From positions 1-10,510 of the forward strand of contig PJAB01002100.1 of NCBI GenBank assembly GCA_002887195.1: DNA of 10,510 nucleotides. Reading direction: 5' to 3'. This DNA is from Chrysochromulina parva. Taxonomy: Eukaryota > Haptophyta > Prymnesiales > Chrysochromulinaceae. Below, piece by piece: positions 1 through 7,161 of the stretch; position 1 is the first letter of the stretch; each line of letters starts with the position of its first letter. The notes under the pieces were generated by a model. It was not told the origin of the DNA and ran no database searches. It was given only the letters and a program-made list of their open reading frames with translations. The position numbers were made by a program, and so were the translations under genes.

Positions 1-519
1 TAGATCCTATTTAACATCGCGAATATAGGTTGCCATCACATGTAAATTTTCCTCGCCTGCGGCGCGCTCCGAAAAAAAGTCCACTTCTGCCAGGTGCGCG
101 ACCTGATCTCAGCTTCACTCGATGCCGTGTCAGTGCTGGGACGGCTCTTGGTAACTAAACTATACTAAAACTATACTCGACGCTATGCGGACCGGGGCGG
201 CCGTGCGTGTGCGGGCCGCCCGCGTGCCGCGAGCGGACCCCCTCCACAGGATACCGATTCACACGACACGGGCATGGATTCAGAGGCGCGACGCGATCAC
301 CCTATACCTCTCCGCGCCCCATTCTCGTTGATAGAATCGAATCGGCGCTCGCAAGACTGTCGGTGCGTGTGCGTGCGGCTGCTACACACTCAGCATCCTT
401 TCGCGTTTCGGCCTCTGAGTCACTGGCCTGATCCGTTGTGTTTCCCTAGACCCTACGCCCGTCGTAGCTCCGTTAAAGTTGTCTGCTGCGGCAACAACAA
501 GCGCGCCTCAGGCGCAGTC
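1..519. other. Intergenic region downstream of the channel gene
   Basis: I see no convincing gene here. The reading frames that cross this stretch are short, lack recognisable motifs, and run on into the antisense of the channel gene. The first 60 bases are AT-rich (24 of 60 are G or C), in contrast to the GC-rich sequence that follows. An exact 10-base direct repeat, AAACTATACT, occurs at 157-166 and 168-177. The region must contain the 3' UTR and end of the minus-strand gene that stops at 520, but I could not identify a polyadenylation signal of known type. It may also hold the flank of a further gene to the left. Confidence 0.6.
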
Positions 520-3500
520 CTAAAGCTTCAACTTCGGCCAGCCGATCGGATCCACCTCATCGTCATCCGCTCCGCCGACTGGCAGCTCGAAGCGCGGAGA
601 GGGCAGCGGCTGCTGCTCGACGCTGATGCATAGCGCGTGGCTGAGCTCGCTTTTGCCGCCCGCGCGGCTCATGGCCGCGTTGATGGCCTCGAGCGCGCCG
701 TCCAGGTGGCCGAGCACAGGATCGACTTTGCCGGTGCTCGGGAGGTGGCGAGCCTTTTTGGCTTGCTCCTCGGCCCGCTCGGCGATCGAGGCAAAGTAGG
801 CGGCCAGAGCAGCAGCATCGGACTCGTCAGCATCGGACGAGGTCTGCTCGGATTCGGTCGGTTCGAGAACTTCCGCCTTGCCAGCGTCGGCGAAGACACC
901 GCGGAAGCCCACGCGGAAGGCGTCCTCCTCAAGCTGGGCCGCCGAGCGAGCCCGCGAGGCCGAGGGGCAGATGTACTTCTCCATGATGACGCCCGTCGCG
1001 CGCGTCACCTCGTCGAAGCGCAGCGTATTCACGGTGCCCTTGCGGGCGGACAGGCGCGTCGAGCACTGGCGAACGCGGCTGAAGAGGGGTCCGAGGGCCA
1101 TCAGGAACAGCCAGAGCAACCCCAGCCCGAGAAGCCGCGGGGATGCCTCGTCCAGGTACGAGTATCGCTCGACGGCCACGAAGACACCGATGGCTATGTA
1201 GAGGAGCAAGAGGAGGGAGAGGGTGTTGCGCATGCGTTTCATTAGGTCGCCCCCGATCAGGGGCGGCGTGCGGTACCACTTGGCGATACCATATTTCGTC
1301 GCGTAGATAGAGGAGAAGAGGCAGCATGCGGTGAGCAGCAGCGACGGCGGGTAGAGAGGCGCATAGCACAGGCCGATCGCGACCAGCCGGAAGGTCTCCG
1401 CATAGATTTGGCCAATCTGCATCGTCGACGGGCGGTAGAGCTCATTGAGCTTGATCTGCGAGCCGTGGCGCTCCGCAAAATAGCCATACACATGCCGCCG
1501 AATGAGGGCGGGCACGTCGACGTAGCGCGCGAAGTCGGCGGCGGCGCTGGTCGAGATGATGAGGACGTACGCCTGCGCGACGAGCCCGCCACCCTCGAAC
1601 GAGGCCTGTGTGATGCCGGTAATGAAGAAGACGATGTTCCGATCCTTCGGGTCGTAGAGAGTGAACATGGACACGAAGATGGGCACGACGAGCGTGTTGA
1701 CCAAATAGAAGAAGGAGAGGCGTGTGAACTTGTGTCGCTCGAACTCGGAGCGCGTCGGATGTGCCTCGCGGTGCGTGAGCTTATCGATGGCGAAGTTGAT
1801 GATGAGGTTGAAGACGAGGGTTACCACGGAGTTGAGGGTGCTCACCACAAACCCCGGGACCTTGCTGCTGATGTCGTCCTGGTTGCCGTCTGCGGCAAAC
1901 TGCGCGTGCGCGATTTGCAGTAGGCGCGTTGTGTAGAGGCTCGTCGTGGCCAGAACGAGCAGCAGCACGCCGAGCAGCGTGTGCACGATGTGCCGACAGC
2001 GGCGCGTCGGCTCATCTATCTCGAGGTTCTCCCACATGACATCGCTCGGCTCCGGAGCGCGCTCCACATGAACGTGGCGCCAACTCGCCGACTGCAGGGG
2101 CGGGCCGACGCCGCCCAAGTTGCCGCACTCGCCGAAGCGGAAGCGCGGCCCGAGGGGTGTGGGTGAGTGGCGCATGACGTCGACGAGAATGTTGTGGGGC
2201 GTGTCCTTACCGAAGCTCGGCAGTTCATGTGTGAAGAGGTCGAGGAAGCGGTCGCGCGTCGCCTCGAGGCTGAAGATGACAAAAGCATGCCCGGTGGTGC
2301 GGTGCGTCTCGTGCGACAGAGCACGGAGCTTAGCACGCGCCTTTTCAAGCTCCTTGGAGCACGCGTGCAGATCATCGCGCGTGCGCTTGATCTGCTCGAG
2401 GTCCTTGGCCTTCTTGTCAAGGCGAAGTAGGCGTCGAAGCGGCTTGAGCACGGTACCGAGGCGCGTCGGAGCAGGGACAACCACCTCCACTGCAACCTGC
2501 TTCGACGCCACCTCCTGGTTTTGTTGTTGCCGGTACAGAGAGAAGATGAACTCCTGCCGCTGTGCCTTGACCTCTGCGAGTCTTCGGAGCTGCGCAAGCT
2601 CGCGCCCGCAGTCACGCCCGAGCTCTATGTGCTGGATGTCCGCCTCGTTGAAGCCGTGGCGCGCCAGGTCGGTTCGCAGCCGCTTCTCCATCGACGGCAC
2701 GCCCTTGGAATCGTCGTACTCGACCTTGTCGAGGCCTGTGATGAGCACGGCATAGCGCGAGGGCGTGATGGCACCCTGCTCCTTGAAGTTGCCGCTGGCG
2801 ACAACCTGCATGCGGCGCAGCCGGACGAGGAATGCCGTGAAGAGCATGCCAACGAGCACAAACGTCGCCACTAAGAGCAGGGTGCCGTCGTGGGACACGA
2901 GGCCGCTCTCGCCTTCGAGGCAGAAGGAGGCGTTGGAGCGAATCCGCACGAAGGGCGAGAAGCTGGGAGTGGCGATGATCTGCGTCGTCGTGAAGTTGTC
3001 GGGCGAGTTGCGGTACTCCTCGCACGAGCCTGTGCCGGCGAGCAAGAGATGATCTTGCACCAAAGACGACGCCCTCTGATCGAGCTGCGGCAGCACCGTA
3101 CGGATGTCAAGGCCTTCAAAGCCACAGCGGCCCAGCGTTGCACGGTCCGCGCTGGTGCGATCGGCTGGGTCGCGCATGGCGGCAGCTCGGCAATCGTCCC
3201 GCTCGAGGTTGCGAAGTACCAGGTCGTACGTCAACGGGGCTGCGACGAGCCCCATGGCCACAAAGAGCACGGTACCTTCGACGAGGAAGCGCAGGTACAA
3301 ATAGACAGCGATGGGACAGCCGTACTCGGCGAGATCGCGGATGGGCGAGAACCACGGGCAGCGCTCAATATTGACGCGCACGCCGGAGGGGTCGACAAAG
3401 TGACCGCGAGGCGTGACCCGCTTCTTGACACAGCGGTGCATGAGGTTCGCAGCGTATGCGATCGTTCGGTCGGCGGGCTTCAGCCGACCCGAGAGTAGTT

Positions 3501-4167
3501 CCGCCTCGATTTGTGATTCTTCCGTGTTGCGCTTTGAGGAACTCTTGCGCTTGCTTTCCCGCTTAGAGGTGCCGCTTGAGCCAGATATCAGCTCGTGGGT
3601 CGAGGGCCGGGTTGTCACCGCCGTTGGCTCGTTGGAGTCTGTCGCCGTGTCAACGAAAGGCATGGCAGCCGAGGGAGCTGCAGAGAAGGATGCAGCTCTG
3701 GGTCCGGAGCTCTGGGCCATCGATGCCGCGTACGCGCGATCAGCAAGGTCCTCCTCCTCTGACCGCGCCTCCCATCGATTCATGGCGGTAAGGGCCCGTA
3801 CCGTCTTAAGCCTTCCACTTGCCGCCTTCCAACTCTTCTCAGGAGGGCTTGCGATCGGATTCATGCATGTTGCTCGTGTTGTGTTGCAGTACATTGCGTT
3901 GGAGGCGAAGGCCGAGTACATATCGTCATCTCCGCCTGAGGCGTCTGAACGCATGGAATCGGACTTGGAAGACAGGGCTGGGCTGGCAGCGCGGCCCTGT
4001 TCCCGGCCGGGCAATGGCGCCGTGAGATCCTTTGTCACCGAGGCGGCGGTGGAGACTGTGACCTGTGCGAGTGCCTCTGCCGACTTGGGCAGTGTCAGCA
4101 CCGATGTAATGGCCTCTTTGGTGATTATGTTCGCCGCAGAAAGGGTCCCTTTAGCGTTCGAGGTCAT
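520..4167 (-). CDS. OSCA/TMEM63/CSC1-like stress-gated cation channel
   Basis: The 1215-residue product fits the OSCA/TMEM63/CSC1 family of mechanically or osmotically gated, calcium-permeable cation channels. Order of parts: a Ser/Ala-rich, probably disordered N-terminus (about 1-270); two membrane segments (about 287-314 and 428-449) around a loop holding Cys326, Cys348, Cys382 and Cys416 and possible N-glycosylation sites at Asn391 and Asn412; a cytosolic region (450-725); then about seven more membrane segments between 726 and 1030; and an acidic, alanine-rich tail. The cytosolic region begins with YAVLITGLD (472-480) and has GHAFVIF (626-632), the two core strands of the RRM-like fold of this family, split by a charged coiled-coil-like stretch (about 580-620). 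ERAPEPSDVMWENLEI (702-717) matches the family hallmark APEP-D-V-W-NL just before the pore helices. The protein is longer than typical OSCA proteins (about 700-800 residues), owing to both tails and the coiled-coil insert. The stop is TAG. The frame stays open upstream of 4167, so the true start is uncertain. The fold is shared with TMEM16 and TMC, but the APEP motif favours OSCA/TMEM63. Confidence 0.85.
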   Translation of the reverse strand: MTSNAKGTLSAANIITKEAITSVLTLPKSAEALAQVTVSTAASVTKDLTAPLPGREQGRAASPALSSKSDSMRSDASGGDDDMYSAFASNAMYCNTTRATCMNPIASPPEKSWKAASGRLKTVRALTAMNRWEARSEEEDLADRAYAASMAQSSGPRAASFSAAPSAAMPFVDTATDSNEPTAVTTRPSTHELISGSSGTSKRESKRKSSSKRNTEESQIEAELLSGRLKPADRTIAYAANLMHRCVKKRVTPRGHFVDPSGVRVNIERCPWFSPIRDLAEYGCPIAVYLYLRFLVEGTVLFVAMGLVAAPLTYDLVLRNLERDDCRAAAMRDPADRTSADRATLGRCGFEGLDIRTVLPQLDQRASSLVQDHLLLAGTGSCEEYRNSPDNFTTTQIIATPSFSPFVRIRSNASFCLEGESGLVSHDGTLLLVATFVLVGMLFTAFLVRLRRMQVVASGNFKEQGAITPSRYAVLITGLDKVEYDDSKGVPSMEKRLRTDLARHGFNEADIQHIELGRDCGRELAQLRRLAEVKAQRQEFIFSLYRQQQNQEVASKQVAVEVVVPAPTRLGTVLKPLRRLLRLDKKAKDLEQIKRTRDDLHACSKELEKARAKLRALSHETHRTTGHAFVIFSLEATRDRFLDLFTHELPSFGKDTPHNILVDVMRHSPTPLGPRFRFGECGNLGGVGPPLQSASWRHVHVERAPEPSDVMWENLEIDEPTRRCRHIVHTLLGVLLLVLATTSLYTTRLLQIAHAQFAADGNQDDISSKVPGFVVSTLNSVVTLVFNLIINFAIDKLTHREAHPTRSEFERHKFTRLSFFYLVNTLVVPIFVSMFTLYDPKDRNIVFFITGITQASFEGGGLVAQAYVLIISTSAAADFARYVDVPALIRRHVYGYFAERHGSQIKLNELYRPSTMQIGQIYAETFRLVAIGLCYAPLYPPSLLLTACCLFSSIYATKYGIAKWYRTPPLIGGDLMKRMRNTLSLLLLLYIAIGVFVAVERYSYLDEASPRLLGLGLLWLFLMALGPLFSRVRQCSTRLSARKGTVNTLRFDEVTRATGVIMEKYICPSASRARSAAQLEEDAFRVGFRGVFADAGKAEVLEPTESEQTSSDADESDAAALAAYFASIAERAEEQAKKARHLPSTGKVDPVLGHLDGALEAINAAMSRAGGKSELSHALCISVEQQPLPSPRFELPVGGADDDEVDPIGWPKLKL

Positions 4168-4382
4168 CCGTTTGGCTCTATCGATAGCTGAGAGGACGTT
4201 GCTGCATGATCGGGGGCGGCACGAGTTCTGAAGCCCCTCTTTTCCCGCGACGCCGAGCGTGAAAGTGGGTTGGGCTTCACAGAGAGAAAGGAGGGGCTGC
4301 CCTCTAACCCTCCGCGCACGCGCTGTTCCGTGCGCTCTTCAATGGCGCGCTTCAGTGGCGCGACGGCAAGTTCGACTGGTTC
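4168..4382. promoter_or_regulatory. Divergent intergenic region, probable bidirectional promoter
   Basis: This 215-bp gap separates the start codons of the minus-strand channel gene and the plus-strand GH7-like gene, which are transcribed away from each other. Both promoters and both 5' UTRs would have to fit here or reach into the opposite gene. I found no TATA box or other recognised core element. Neither N-terminus is secure: the channel frame stays open upstream of 4167 to at least about 4310, and the GH7-like frame stays open from the TAA at 4305-4307 to its first ATG at 4383. Part of this gap may therefore be coding or intronic. Confidence 0.4.
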
Positions 4383-5591
4383 ATGTCAGCGGTTGTCAGG
4401 CTCGAGTCGCACGGCTTCGCTGACGCGCTTGTGCGTTCGCAGAAGAACACAAAGGGCGACGCAACTGAGGTAACTCTTGCCCCAATCTGTGAAGGTGCAG
4501 AGGGCCGCTGCGGTGCTGGTCAAATTGTTGCCGTTCCTTTCAATACTCGCTCATACTTCCAGAGATCGTACGGCGGCACCTGCGACGCGACGCCTTTTGG
4601 TGCCAGTGACTACTCGTGCGTCGACTATGGCGCCGGCAAAATAGTGTTCAGCGGCCAATCGCTTACCTTCGAGGTGGACCTGAGCGGCGACGGCTGCGGA
4701 TGTAACGCTGCTCTGTACTTGGTCTCCATGCCGCAAAGCCATAACGAGTCGCAGTGCCACGATTTTTACTGCGATGCGAACAATGTTTGCGGCGTTCGGT
4801 GCGATGAAATTGACTTGATGGAGGCCAATACCGTCGCGTGGGTGAGCACAGTTCACGTCGGTGACGACGGCGCAGGGGAGGGCTTCGGCTACGCACACTA
4901 CGTCTTCCCCCAAGAGAAGCGCCTCCGTTCGCCTACGCACGACTGCGCTTACGGCCCGTCGCCCGAGTGTGCCGTCAACACGCTCTACCCTTTTGGGGTC
5001 AACATCACTTTCACGCCTTCGGAAGAAGTATTTGGCTACTGGGTGGTCCTTTCACAGGTCGGGCGCACAGCGTCGCTCGGGCCTGTGAGATACGTTGGCC
5101 GTCCGCAGCAAGGCAGCGTCCTTAGCGCGGACGAGGCCAACGCACAGCTGCGCGCGAGCCTCGACGCAGGTATGACCCTCGTGGTGAGCCACTGGGCAGG
5201 GTCCAAGAAGAGCTCGATGGCTTGGCTCGATGCACCATGTGCGCCCTCTGAAATCTCCGGCTGGGCGTGCAACGACATCTTCGTCGAGCACCCCGAGTGG
5301 CCATGGCTGTGCCCCGTTGATGACGAGAGCCACTCAAGCTGTCCACAAACCTTTACGCTCAGGGACATCGCGCTGTCGGGGCAGCCGCCCGCGCCACCTC
5401 TGCCACCGCCATACATGATCACCTTCGAGGAGCTCACGACCAACGTCACAGTCGGCGTGAGCTTCGGGCTTCTGCTCGGGATGGCCATCGGTGTCGTTCT
5501 CGCCCTTGCCTTGCTTGGCCCTCGCAAGAACTCGCACGAGCGCGTAGAGCAGCAGGAGATGGCTTCGTCGATGGATACGGCGGATGTGTGA
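4383..5591 (+). CDS. Membrane-anchored GH7-like (clan GH-B) glycoside hydrolase
   Basis: The 402-residue product carries a domain resembling glycoside hydrolase family 7 (cellobiohydrolases and endoglucanases acting on beta-1,4-glucan). The strand GCNAALYLVSM (106-116) matches the family's G-N-ALY-VSM motif. EIDLMEAN (142-149) is the E-x-D-x-x-E active site, so Glu142 would be the nucleophile, Asp144 the helper and Glu147 the acid/base. GMTLVVSHW (263-271), followed shortly by MAWLD (279-283), matches the later GH7 strand G-M-LVMS-W with LWLD. Cysteines are frequent, as in secreted enzymes. A proline-rich linker (334-344) leads to one hydrophobic segment (about 355-379) and a charged tail of about 23 residues, so a type I membrane topology is expected. 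No signal peptide is visible at the first Met, which such a topology needs; a missing 5' exon or different start is likely. An in-frame TAA lies at 4305-4307. GH16 of the same clan shares the E-x-D-x-x-E motif, but EAN after it and the VSM strand favour GH7. Substrate is unproven. Confidence 0.62.
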   Translation: MSAVVRLESHGFADALVRSQKNTKGDATEVTLAPICEGAEGRCGAGQIVAVPFNTRSYFQRSYGGTCDATPFGASDYSCVDYGAGKIVFSGQSLTFEVDLSGDGCGCNAALYLVSMPQSHNESQCHDFYCDANNVCGVRCDEIDLMEANTVAWVSTVHVGDDGAGEGFGYAHYVFPQEKRLRSPTHDCAYGPSPECAVNTLYPFGVNITFTPSEEVFGYWVVLSQVGRTASLGPVRYVGRPQQGSVLSADEANAQLRASLDAGMTLVVSHWAGSKKSSMAWLDAPCAPSEISGWACNDIFVEHPEWPWLCPVDDESHSSCPQTFTLRDIALSGQPPAPPLPPPYMITFEELTTNVTVGVSFGLLLGMAIGVVLALALLGPRKNSHERVEQQEMASSMDTADV

Positions 5592-5687
5592 GGCAAGAGA
5601 GGGCAGGCACCCACAGGTAGAGCGCGTACTATTCGGGCATGGTCCAATTTTGATTTCACACTCGTGTTAACGTTCACACACAGCTTT

Positions 5688-5693
5688 TATAAA
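5688..5693 (+). promoter_or_regulatory. TATAAA motif overlapping the first kinase ATG
   Basis: The bases TATAAA end on the A of the ATG at 5693, the first possible start of the fructosamine kinase frame. The 101-bp gap between the GH7-like stop and this ATG is less GC-rich than the genes. If the motif is a working TATA box, transcription would begin about 25-30 bp downstream, and translation would start at a later Met (5759 or 5792). It may equally be a chance match. Confidence 0.25.
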
Positions 5694-6697
5694 TGCTGAG
5701 CCTAAACGCAGCGATCCTCTCGGCTCTTGGCGCCTTCGTCTCCACGAGTGGCACCTGCATGGCGCCGTTGCGTACATTAGAGTCCTTAAAGATGACCAGC
5801 GTGGCGGACGATGCAGAGACGTGGCTGACGTTTAATCTTGGAAAGATTGCATCGAAGAGGAGCATGGCCAGCGGCTCCGGCGGCGCGGCGCTTACGCGCT
5901 ATACGTTGGAAGGCGCGCGGTGCGACGTTGTTGTGAAGACCTCGCGGTCCAAGAACCTGGAGCAGATGTTCTTAGGAGAGGCGTTTGGGCTTCGTGCGCT
6001 CCGGGCGTCGGGTTCCATGGTTGTCCCAGAAGTCTTTCACTTCGACGACAGCATCGCCGGTGGTTCCTATCTGATCATGGAGTTCATGGAGTTTTCTGGA
6101 CGCGCCGACCCCAGCGAATTCGGAAGGTGCATGGCGCAGATGCATGCGGCGGTACCTCTCGACGAGGAGGCACGCGCTGGCAAGTTTGGCTTCAAGGTCG
6201 ACAACACGATTGGCGCCTCGCCGCAGCCGAACTCATGGACGGCAGGTACGGGCACGGCCGCGTGGGTCGAGTTCTTCAGGGATAAGCGTATTGGACACCA
6301 GCTGCGCCTGGCCCGCGACGAACGCATGAAGCAGGAGTGGGCACGGGTGCTCGAGGCTACTGACGGCTTGGCGACGCTCTTCAACGGCGTCGAGGTTAAG
6401 CCGTCCGTGCTGCATGGCGATCTATGGAGCGGCAACATCGCCGCTGTTGCGGGCAAGCCGGCGATTTTCGATCCCGCCGCTTACTATGGCCACCATGAGG
6501 CCGAGTGGGGTATGGCATGGTGCGCGAGCCTGGGCCCCGCCTTCTGGCAGGGTTACCGCGACGTCCTCCCAAAGGACGAGGGCTTCGACAAACGCGCTGT
6601 CTTGTACGAGCTCTACCACAAGCTCAACCATTACAACTTGTTTGGAGGCGGGTATTACCATGACGCCCTGGGGCTTATGATGAGTTTGGCGGAGTAG
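5693..6697 (+). CDS. FN3K: Fructosamine/ketosamine-3-kinase family protein
   Basis: This protein-repair kinase family phosphorylates the sugar of glycated lysines (fructosamines or ribulosamines) at O-3, which makes the adduct unstable and frees the amine. The 334-residue length is close to the usual size (about 290-310) plus a short N-terminal extension. A glycine-rich loop lies at 59-64, followed by the ATP-binding lysine in VVVK (Lys82), a helix glutamate (Glu96), the hinge LIMEFM (127-132), and PQPNSW (177-182), typical of the family. The catalytic loop is HGDLWSGN (241-248) with Asp243 as base and Asn248 as metal ligand, and the metal-binding IFDPAAYYG lies at 258-266 (Asp260). YELYHKLNHYNLFGGGYY (305-322) matches the conserved C-terminal helix. 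Residues 1-22 are hydrophobic and may be a targeting peptide; plant homologues can be plastid proteins. Met23 (5759) and Met34 (5792) are alternative starts, and Met34 has an A at -3. No cysteine is present in the P-loop, unlike the redox-regulated plant and human enzymes. No frame break was seen. Confidence 0.92.
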   Translation: MLSLNAAILSALGAFVSTSGTCMAPLRTLESLKMTSVADDAETWLTFNLGKIASKRSMASGSGGAALTRYTLEGARCDVVVKTSRSKNLEQMFLGEAFGLRALRASGSMVVPEVFHFDDSIAGGSYLIMEFMEFSGRADPSEFGRCMAQMHAAVPLDEEARAGKFGFKVDNTIGASPQPNSWTAGTGTAAWVEFFRDKRIGHQLRLARDERMKQEWARVLEATDGLATLFNGVEVKPSVLHGDLWSGNIAAVAGKPAIFDPAAYYGHHEAEWGMAWCASLGPAFWQGYRDVLPKDEGFDKRAVLYELYHKLNHYNLFGGGYYHDALGLMMSLAE

Positions 6698-6779
6698 CTC
6701 TCTACTTGGCTCTCTATAGCTCACTCGGAGATCAGACAACGGACTCACTCGACATCGGTGTCATCCGGAGTACAATTGT

Positions 6780-6813
6780 AAGTGGGTACATGCATACATT
6801 GTATGACTCACTT
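6780..6813 (+). other. Potential hairpin containing an AP-1/GCN4-like site
   Basis: AAGTGGGT (6780-6787) can pair with ACTCACTT (6806-6813), with one G-U pair. CATAC (6793-6797) pairs perfectly with GTATG (6801-6805) across a 3-base loop, leaving ACATG as a 5-base bulge. The right arm contains TGACTCA (6804-6810), the consensus site of AP-1/GCN4-type bZIP factors. It lies about 80 bp after the kinase stop codon, so it could sit in the 3' UTR, or be an upstream element of the next gene. Function is not shown. Confidence 0.35.
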
Positions 6814-6973
6814 GTGACATTGAGAAGTCTGCAGACGTCTCCACGCGCGGGTGTGTGTGAGCTGCATTGTGGTGAGCTGTAACCTCAACGAAACCCAAAT
6901 TTAAACACCTGTGGAGGCGCGCCCCACCTTATGTGGCTTACCGGTACCTTGCGCGAGCTTCGTGTGTCTGTCT

Positions 6974-6990
6974 GTGGTGCCCGGCACCAC
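6974..6990. repeat. 17-bp inverted repeat with 8-bp arms
   Basis: GTGGTGCC (6974-6981) and GGCACCAC (6983-6990) are perfect reverse complements around a single C. The element lies 16 bp before the TGACT array and about 170 bp upstream of the phosphatase start codon. The symmetry would suit binding by a dimeric protein or cruciform formation, but no known factor site was recognised. Confidence 0.5.
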
Positions 6991-7006
6991 CCGGTGTTTT
7001 TTAGCC

Positions 7007-7078
7007 GACTTGACTTGACTTGACTTGACTTGACTTGACTTGACTTGACTTGACTTGACTTGACTTGACTTTGACTTG
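7007..7078 (+). repeat. TGACT pentanucleotide tandem array
   Basis: A partial unit GACT (7007-7010) is followed by twelve perfect TGACT units (7011-7070), one extra T, another TGACT (7072-7076) and a partial TG. It is a microsatellite with a 5-bp period, ending 83 bp before the phosphatase ATG. Read in another phase, each unit gives TTGACT, the core of the plant WRKY W-box, and TGACT is also a half-site of AP-1/GCN4-type bZIP sites. Whether any factor uses it here is unknown. It is likely to vary in length between strains. Confidence 0.95.
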
Positions 7079-7161
7079 TTTCCGAAGTGTGCGCGGCATC
7101 GCGGGGGCGCACATCGCCGCGGAGTGCACCTGTGCACCGCACAAACTAGACAGCGCGCACC

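Larger units (their letters stand above)
6698..7161. other. Intergenic region with several repeat structures
   Basis: This 464-bp gap lies between the kinase stop and the phosphatase start and contains no convincing reading frame. It must hold the kinase 3' end and the phosphatase promoter. From left to right it contains a hairpin-forming segment (6780-6813), a direct repeat GTGAGCTG (6857-6864 and 6872-6879), a 17-bp inverted repeat (6974-6990), a TGACT tandem array (7007-7078), and a pair of GTGCAC palindromes two bases apart (7124-7129 and 7132-7137) about 25 bp before the phosphatase ATG. The composition is less GC-rich than in the flanking genes. Confidence 0.6.

Noticed and set aside
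151..166. TAACTAAAC-like sequence as an intron branch point
   Set aside because: No supporting donor and acceptor pair joins plausible exons around it.
637..1245. 202-codon plus-strand open frame antisense to the channel C-terminus
   Set aside because: Low-complexity Gly/Arg/Glu-rich translation with no motif; it mirrors the codon bias of the minus-strand gene.
3413..4231. 272-codon plus-strand open frame opposite the N-terminus of the channel gene
   Set aside because: It lies wholly antisense to a better-supported coding frame or its upstream extension, has no recognisable motif, and long antisense frames are expected in GC-rich coding DNA.
5036..5677. 213-codon minus-strand open frame opposite the GH7-like gene
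   Set aside because: No motif, and it overlaps conserved GH7-like strands and the membrane segment on the other strand.
7007..7078. TTGAC repeats read as bacterial -35 promoter boxes or as a CRISPR array
   Set aside because: The gene families are eukaryotic, no -10 partner is present, and the array is a 5-bp microsatellite without spacers.
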